From Gemmatimonadota bacterium (lineage in GTDB: Bacteria; GCA-2686955), in the NCBI GenBank assembly GCA_002686955.1, contig NYZA01000131.1:1-10860 (forward strand): 10,860 nt of DNA. Direction: 5' to 3'. Position 1 is the first letter of the stretch. Every line of letters begins with the position of its first letter. A program made the translations under genes and the position numbers. The notes beneath the pieces are model-generated. The model was given only the letters and a program-made list of their open reading frames with translations, made no database searches and was not told where the DNA came from. This document shows positions 7,104 through 10,860 of this stretch, one piece after another.

Positions 7104-7446
7104 GAAGCGCGGATCGGCGTCGATGTTGCCTTCGCCCTCCCAGCCGCCTTCGATGTTGGAGTAGGTGAGAACCGGGGTGCCCGAAGCGACGTAGATCTCC
7201 CGCGGTTGGTCAGCCCAGAGGATGCAGTTGCTGAGCGTCGTGGAGGAGGAACCCGACGAGAGGTGGAGCCCGCCGCCATCGCGGGCGGCGAAGTTCCCGG
7301 TGATCGTGCAGCTCGTGAGCGTCGGGGTGGAGTACTTGGAGTAGAGCCCTCCGCCATCGTTGCTGGCCGAGTTCCCGGTGATCGGGCAGTTGGTGAGCGT
7401 CGGGGAGGACGAAGCGTCGCAGCAGAGCCCGCCGCCATCCTCGCCG
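7104..7446 (-). repeat. Intragenic duplication, unit 2
   Basis: This is the second copy of the rung-plus-closing unit described at 6301-6640. It forms the truncated N-terminal domain of the beta-helix pseudogene. Its right edge is the breakpoint with the PIN-domain fragment. Confidence 0.75.
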
Positions 7447-7540
7447 GGCCGGATCCCGCCTCGCTACGCTTCGTCTGCCTCGATCGACGGCTGGCCTCCG
7501 CGGCGGAACGGGAGCGGTTCGTTGTGTTGAGCTGGTCCGA
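7443..7540 (+). pseudogene. PIN-domain (VapC-like) toxin C-terminal fragment
   Basis: The plus-strand frame reads PDPASLRFVCLDRRLASAAE, then RERFVVLS. This resembles the last strand-helix-strand of PIN-domain ribonuclease toxins, in which '..FVS.D.RL..AA...G..VL' carries the final conserved Asp and ends the protein. No upstream part exists: the same frame to the left is only the antisense of the beta-helix gene. The fragment lies exactly at the junction where the beta-helix pseudogene loses its 5' end. It is probably debris of a lost toxin-antitoxin locus. The match is short, so this is tentative. Confidence 0.45.
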
Positions 7541-7557
7541 TGAGGACCGACCGACTT

Positions 7558-8517
7558 CTATGACTGGAAGTAGTCGATCACCTGCCGGATCGTGGTGTCC
7601 AGGTCGATGGTGGGCTCGTAGCCGATGAATTCACGGGCCTTTGCGAGATTGGGGACGCGGCGGCGCATATCCTCGAACCCTTTTTCGTAGGCGACTTCGT
7701 AGGGGATGTACTGGATCTCCGATGTCGAGCCGGTGAGCTTCTTGACCCGCTCGGCGAGCTCGAGAATGGTCACTTCGGCGTCGTTGCCCAGGTTGAAGAC
7801 CTGGCCGTGGGCCTTCTCGCAGTCCATGAGCTTCATGAGGCCATCGACGACGTCGCTCACGTTGGCGAAGCAGCGGGATTGCTTGCCGTCGTCGTAGACG
7901 GGGAGGGGATGCTCGAGGAGGGCCGATTTGACGAATCGGGGGAGGACCATGCCGTACTCGCCGGTCTGGCGCGGGCCGACGGTGTTGAAGAGGCGGGCGA
8001 TGACGACCGGGAGATGCTTCTCGCGGTAGTAGGCGAGGGCGAGGTATTCGTCGACCGCCTTGGCGTCGGCGTAGCTCCAGCGGCTCAGGTGGGTCGAGCC
8101 CATCGTGCGGTCATGATCCTCGGAGAAGGGGATCTCGTTCGACTTGCCGTAGACCTCCGAGGTCGAGGCGATCAGGACGCTCTTCTTCTTCTTGTTCGCC
8201 TCTTCGAGGACGATCTCGGTGCCACGGATGTTCACGGTGAGGGAGCGAAGGGGCTCGTCGACGATCATGCGGACGCCGACGGCGGCGGCGAGGTGGTAGA
8301 CCTGATCGGCCTGGTCGATCAGCTTGGCCATTGTCTGCTCGTTGAGCACCGAATCGATGACCCAGGAGAAGCGCTCGTTCTCTTCGAGATGCTTGATGTT
8401 GTCGAAGCGGCCGGTGGAGAGGTCGTCGATGATCGTGACGCGGTCGCCTCGGTCGAGGAGGCGCTCGCAGAGATGGGAGCCGATGAAACCGGCGCCGCCG
8501 GTGATCAGGATGTGCAT
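7558..8517 (-). CDS. Extended SDR NDP-sugar epimerase/decarboxylase (UDP-glucuronate decarboxylase-like)
   Basis: NAD-dependent extended short-chain dehydrogenase acting on a nucleotide sugar, supplying precursors for surface polysaccharide or other glycans. The 319-aa protein has the Rossmann motif GGAGFIG (7-13), acidic DD (31-32) ending strand 2 (NAD preference), YHLAAAVGV (74-82), STSEVYG (118-124) and the catalytic Y149xxxK153 in SYADAKAVDEY. It also has ARLFNTVGPRQ (174-184) and a C-terminal sugar-binding domain with QVFNLGND. Length is normal. The STSEVYG/RLFNTVGPR wording resembles UDP-glucuronate decarboxylases and UDP-glucose 4-epimerases, and which reaction it performs cannot be decided here. 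The ATG at 8515-8517 begins directly at MHILITGG. It lies 55 bp downstream of plsC on the same strand, suggesting one transcript. It ends at TAG 7558. Confidence 0.9.
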   Translation of the reverse strand: MHILITGGAGFIGSHLCERLLDRGDRVTIIDDLSTGRFDNIKHLEENERFSWVIDSVLNEQTMAKLIDQADQVYHLAAAVGVRMIVDEPLRSLTVNIRGTEIVLEEANKKKKSVLIASTSEVYGKSNEIPFSEDHDRTMGSTHLSRWSYADAKAVDEYLALAYYREKHLPVVIARLFNTVGPRQTGEYGMVLPRFVKSALLEHPLPVYDDGKQSRCFANVSDVVDGLMKLMDCEKAHGQVFNLGNDAEVTILELAERVKKLTGSTSEIQYIPYEVAYEKGFEDMRRRVPNLAKAREFIGYEPTIDLDTTIRQVIDYFQS

Positions 8518-8572
8518 CTGAGGTCCCGTGGGGTCCGTCGCGGTGAAGGGGAGGACGTTGGAAACGCGGAAG

Positions 8573-9271
8573 TTAGCATATCTGCTCGTAGAGGGCGCGA
8601 ACCGCCGTCTCTGCGCGGGCCAGCAGCTCGTTTCGTCCGCTGGGGCCGAGGGGCGGAATCGGGGCGCCGATCGCGAGGCGGACCTCGCCGGGCACAACTT
8701 CGCGGCCCCCCTTCGGCAGGCGTTCGGCGGTGCCACGGATCGCCAGGGGCACGACCGGGACGTCGGCTTTCGAGGCGAGCACGAAGGCGCCCTTCTTGAA
8801 GGGCTGGATGCGGGTGTCTCGCGATCGTGTGCCCTCGGCGTAGACCAGGATCGTGGTGCCTTGGCGCACGCGCTTCGCCGCTTCGTCGATCGTTCGGAAG
8901 GCGCGGTTGCGATCGCCCCGGTCGATCTCGAGAATGCCGGCGCGGCGCATGGCGCGGCCGAAGAGGGGGATCCGGAAGAGCTCGGTCTTCGCGATGATCT
9001 TGACGTGGGGGAAGATGCTGAGCGTGGAGGGGATGTCGAGCAGGGATTGATGGTTCGATATGAATACGACCGGTGCGATATCGGGGGGACGACCGACGAC
9101 ACGGACGCGAACGCCGAGGACTCGGAGCATCCGATCGGCCCATCGCTTGACGATTCGCTCGAAGCTGCGCTGGAAGCGATCGGGGCGCATCAGGTGCGAG
9201 AGGAGGATCGTATTGATGCATGCCCATCCGGTCACGAGGATCGCCGCGAAGAATCTGAGCTTTGCCGACAT
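8573..9271 (-). CDS. plsC: 1-acyl-sn-glycerol-3-phosphate acyltransferase
   Basis: Membrane-associated PlsC-family acyltransferase that converts lysophosphatidic acid to phosphatidic acid in phospholipid synthesis. The protein has 232 aa counted from ATG 9269-9271. An N-terminal hydrophobic helix (FFAAILVTGWACINTILL, 7-24) is followed by motif I NHQSLLD (73-79, H74 and D79 catalytic), motif II GILEIDR (112-118), motif III EGTRS (146-150, phosphate binding) and motif IV VPVVPLAIRG (171-180). The frame is open further upstream, but the upstream part is Pro/Arg-rich with no family match, so the ATG before SAKLRFF is preferred. No good ribosome site precedes it; the leader is C-rich. The stop TAA is at 8573. 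The epimerase gene follows on the same strand. Intact. Confidence 0.93.
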   Translation of the reverse strand: MSAKLRFFAAILVTGWACINTILLSHLMRPDRFQRSFERIVKRWADRMLRVLGVRVRVVGRPPDIAPVVFISNHQSLLDIPSTLSIFPHVKIIAKTELFRIPLFGRAMRRAGILEIDRGDRNRAFRTIDEAAKRVRQGTTILVYAEGTRSRDTRIQPFKKGAFVLASKADVPVVPLAIRGTAERLPKGGREVVPGEVRLAIGAPIPPLGPSGRNELLARAETAVRALYEQIC

Positions 9272-9404
9272 GGGCGGGATGTTGGGGGCTTTTGGGGGCG
9301 GGATGCAAGGGGGGAGTGGGTTGACTGACGTTTCGACAAGAGCGTGAGATCCTCGGGAGGACCGCGCACTGGCGGGCGGAGAGCCGTCGTTCCTGGCCAG
9401 GCAA

Positions 9405-9426
9405 GCCCAGCGGCTCCGCTCAGGGC
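9405..9426. repeat. Palindromic repeat-like hairpin
   Basis: GCCCAGCGG and CCGCT(CA)GGGC pair into a GC-rich hairpin with a 2-base bulge and a 2-base loop. It resembles the short 'GCCC-TGAGCGGAGCCG-GGGC' palindromes scattered in intergenic DNA of many environmental bacteria. Only one copy is present in this window, and there is no T-tract to make it a terminator. Confidence 0.35.
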
Positions 9427-9485
9427 GAACTTCCCGCCCTGCGTGCCGGCGAGGCGACACCGGCCAGCGCGCCCCTCTCCGCGAC

Positions 9486-9610
9486 GGGGCCCTTCGTTGT
9501 AGGACTCCCCGTAGCGATTGGCCCAGAGCAGCTCGCCCGCGTCGTCCAGCTTGGCCACCGCCTCTGGCGGTGTGACTCGAGAAGGCTCCGCCGTTCCGTC
9601 GTTGGGCACG
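9486..9610 (-). pseudogene. Beta-propeller (SBBP-like) protein remnant
   Basis: The minus-strand frame reads EAVAKLDDAGELLWANRYGE then SYNEGP. This is the repeating blade motif '..F.AKLD..GNLLWA..YGGS..DE' of secreted SBBP-type beta-propellers. After NEGP the expected next blade ('..V..T.DGG..V.G') is not found in any frame, and no full gene surrounds the piece. I read it as a relic of one blade. It is a single short match, so confidence is modest. Confidence 0.4.
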
Positions 9611-9950
9611 ATGAGAAGTGGTCCATGCACCGGTCCCCGTTGTGACTGATCAGGCGGTCTCGATCGGCCGGGACCGCGCCGAAGATCATGGCGACAAACA
9701 CCCCATCCAAGACGGCCAACGCCGCGTTTCTAGCACGCCAGGACAGCGTTCAGGCACGCACCGAGCTCTGGGAGATCCCTTTGCGCAACGTACACTTCCA
9801 TTCACCGACATCGGTCCGGCCCGCTTCGTCGGTGAGGGGCGGATTACAGGACGGTCGCGATAGGTGGGAACCGATTCGCCCCGAGGATCGATCACACGTC
9901 ACGATCTGGAGCCGGATTACCGTGTCCGGACGAGAATCCGCGTCGCTCCG
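9611..9950. other. No gene recognised
   Basis: Both strands have open frames here, but none shows a family motif, a convincing ribosome site or a clean start. The only structure seen is a 7-bp inverted repeat, CGGTCCC (9631-9637) with GGGACCG (9670-9676). It is probably degenerate accessory DNA. Confidence 0.4.
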
Positions 9951-10442
9951 TCAGTGCTCCTCTCTGGGGCGCGTCGCCTTTAGGAGGCGAGTCCAGACCC
10001 TCACACTCGCGGCACCAATGAAGGGCGAGCTCACCAGCCCTGGGAAGTACCCGCCAGAAGTGATTGCCAGTAGCGGATGGGCGATGCCGTTGATCATCCC
10101 GGCGATCGCGAGGAACCAGGCGGCGAAATATGCGGCTGGCCGTGCGGAACGAAGGCCCGGAATCGAGGCAATCCAGATCCCGAGCCAGATCAGATTGAGT
10201 ATGACGAAGAGGGAAAGCGGCATCCCCGGCAGGCCGAAGAGGGCCGGCAAGCGCTCGTGGAGGCCGGTCGCCGTCTCTTCGCCGAAGTGGACGCCCTGAA
10301 TCCCGACTGCAAGAGCGAGCGCACGGGCGGCCGCGACTCGTTCCGCCACATTTTCGGCAGGCGATCGGCGGGTCAGGACGAGAAGCTGGGCGGCCAGCGC
10401 GGTCGGAGCCAGCACGAATAGGCTGGGGAGCAGGCTCAGCAC
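9951..10442 (-). CDS. HXXEE domain membrane protein
   Basis: Small integral membrane protein of 163 aa. It carries the family-naming motif H52-F-G-E55-E56 in VHFGEETATGLHERLP. Hydrophobic segments are LLPSLFVLAPTALAAQLLVL (4-23), MPLSLFVILNLIWLGIW (74-90), AAYFAAWFLAIAGM (103-116) and GLVSSPFIGAASVRV (135-149). Conserved-looking INGIAHPLLAI (118-127) and GGYFPGL (130-136) agree with the family. The function of HXXEE proteins is unknown to me; the His/Glu cluster suggests a metal or catalytic site. The start is taken as GTG 10440-10442, with GGAG about 11 bases upstream. An integrase relic lies immediately upstream on the same strand, so the original promoter, and perhaps a few N-terminal residues, may have been replaced. 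It ends at TGA 9951. Confidence 0.7.
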   Translation of the reverse strand: MLSLLPSLFVLAPTALAAQLLVLTRRSPAENVAERVAAARALALAVGIQGVHFGEETATGLHERLPALFGLPGMPLSLFVILNLIWLGIWIASIPGLRSARPAAYFAAWFLAIAGMINGIAHPLLAITSGGYFPGLVSSPFIGAASVRVWTRLLKATRPREEH

Positions 10443-10464
10443 GGTTCGAGAGTCTCCGGAGAAC

Positions 10465-10650
10465 TTGCCGACAATCGGGTGTTAGAGAGATGACCATCAC
10501 TGCGCCGGTTGTGAGCCACGACCACGAGGACGAAGAGCGAGCGGAACGGGATCGTTGGAATCGTGAAGAAGGCGATTGCCACCAAGTCGCCGGCGTGGTT
10601 GTCGAGGAAAGTCTGTCTCCCCGACCATGATCCGCGACGAACGGCACGGT
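10465..10650 (-). pseudogene. DDE integrase (rve-type transposase) fragment
   Basis: The minus-strand frame contains GRQTFLDNHAGDLVAIAF then FTIPTIPFRSLFVLVVVAHN. This is the start of the integrase catalytic core known from IS481/IS3-like and related transposases ('..W.TFL.NHA..IVA.DFFTVPT..FR.LYVFVVL.H.RR'). At the first catalytic Asp (V-A-x-D-F-F) this copy has Ala (GCC). The upstream helix-turn-helix part is scrambled over several frames, and the core beyond NRR is lost, so the second Asp and Glu are missing. It is a dead fragment lying between repeat copy 3 and the HXXEE gene. Confidence 0.65.
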
Positions 10651-10751
10651 CGTATCCGTCTCTGAGATTCGACGTCCAGGGGGTCTCCGGGCAGCATCGC
10701 GAGCGCACAACAGCTCGGCGCGCCGACCGCCAGGAGGAAGTAGCGGTTCTT

Positions 10752-10778
10752 TGCGCGGACCCTTAGGGTCCGCGCAAG
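10752..10778. repeat. Perfect 12-bp-arm palindrome containing the repeat core
   Basis: TTGCGCGGACCC (10752-10763, overlapping the repeat by one base) and GGGTCCGCGCAA (10767-10778) are exact reverse complements with only 3 bases between. Allowing one inserted T, similarity continues outward for several bases, as if two copies of the repeat met head to head. It could fold into a strong hairpin, but no T-run follows on either strand. Confidence 0.7.
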
Positions 10779-10786
10779 AATAACTT
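10763..10786 (+). repeat. Dispersed repeat, copy 3
   Basis: 24 bp beginning TTAGGGTCCGCGCAAGAATA, in the same orientation as copies 1 and 2. It forms the right half of the palindrome at 10752-10778. The integrase relic lies to its left, reading away from it. Bases 10787-10860 show nothing recognisable. Confidence 0.75.
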
Positions 10787-10860
10787 GTCATTTGGCATCC
10801 CATCTGCACCACATCTCCGGCCGATCGGCAAGTCCCGAAATCCCTGAAATAGCCCGACTA

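Larger units (their letters stand above)
6118..7463 (-). pseudogene. Two-domain beta-helix surface protein, 5'-truncated, frameshifted in a G8 tract
   Basis: Reading leftwards, one open frame runs from just below an in-frame TAG (7464-7466). It starts abruptly in a rung (GEDGGGLCCDASSSPTLTNC), passes rungs of 26 aa of the form DGGGLY..xSxPTLTxCxITGN, and closes the first helix with NIDADPRF and a CxxPE-like end. It then opens a second helix with VPSDYGTIAEALSAACQGDT and ILIAPGTYL. At 6701-6708 a run of eight C on the plus strand (G8 in the gene) shifts the frame. From there the neighbouring frame carries on with GIRCSSSSPFVDHCTIAGNS and further rungs to GGPGNAGWLP and TAG at 6118. One added G would rejoin both halves. 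Such proteins are exported and often surface-bound. The true 5' end and signal peptide are lost at a junction with a PIN-domain fragment. Confidence 0.8.

Noticed and set aside
6299-7446. Regularly spaced similar units, as a CRISPR array
   Set aside because: The 78-bp units are in-frame protein rungs that differ from each other; there are no identical short repeats with unique spacers.
7533-7552. GGTCC/GGACC hairpin after the epimerase stop, as a terminator
   Set aside because: The stem is 5 bp and there is no T-tract on the minus-strand transcript.
7807-8799. 330-residue plus-strand frame opposite the epimerase gene
   Set aside because: It is antisense to a complete SDR enzyme; the Val/Asp/Gly/Glu-rich content is typical of a shadow frame.
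9631-9676. CGGTCCC...GGGACCG inverted repeat
   Set aside because: Arms are 7 bp with a 32-bp gap and no gene context; it is likely chance at this GC content.
9688-10299. 203-residue plus-strand frame as a gene
   Set aside because: No ribosome site or motif was found, and half of it is antisense to the HXXEE gene.

Overview
High-GC bacterial DNA. An intact apolipoprotein N-acyltransferase gene (lnt) implies a Gram-negative cell with outer-membrane lipoproteins. Several damaged genes encode secreted right-handed beta-helix proteins whose domains open with the 'VPGDYPTIQAAIDAA..GDTVLVAPGTY' type of sequence. Such proteins are common in uncultured FCB-like phyla (Eisenbacteria, Krumholzibacteriota, Latescibacterota). 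That placement is an inference from protein style, not a phylogenetic result.

Layout. 1-797 (+): C-terminal part of a patatin-like phospholipase cut by the window edge. 897-1535 (+): a complete BrnT/BrnA toxin-antitoxin operon with a visible promoter and operator-like palindrome. 1599-1669: a beta-helix gene stub that stops at copy 1 of a dispersed repeat. 1730-4275 (+): lnt and era, overlapping by 4 bp. 4392-4800 (+): a beta-helix pseudogene with an amber codon. 4795-4995 (-): a frameshifted serine-recombinase remnant ending at repeat copy 2. 5083-5261: a 179-bp MITE-like element with perfect 23-bp inverted repeats, which ends the reading frame of a DUF4143-type ATPase (5235-5939, -). 6118-7463 (-): a two-domain beta-helix gene, truncated at its 5' end and frameshifted in a G8 tract. 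7443-7540 (+): a PIN-domain toxin tail. 7558-9271 (-): plsC followed by an NDP-sugar epimerase/decarboxylase, both intact. 9405-9610: a palindrome and a beta-propeller remnant. 9951-10442 (-): an HXXEE membrane protein. 10465-10650 (-): an integrase remnant. 10752-10786: repeat copy 3 inside a long palindrome.

Two short blocks of intact core genes (envelope lipoprotein and ribosome maturation; phospholipid and nucleotide-sugar metabolism) are separated by accessory DNA in which nearly every gene is broken. Breaks often coincide with short repeats or inverted-repeat elements. I see no intact multi-gene novel system. The most unusual features are the dispersed repeat family sitting at gene breakpoints, the MITE-like element and the possibly switchable G-tract in a surface-protein gene.
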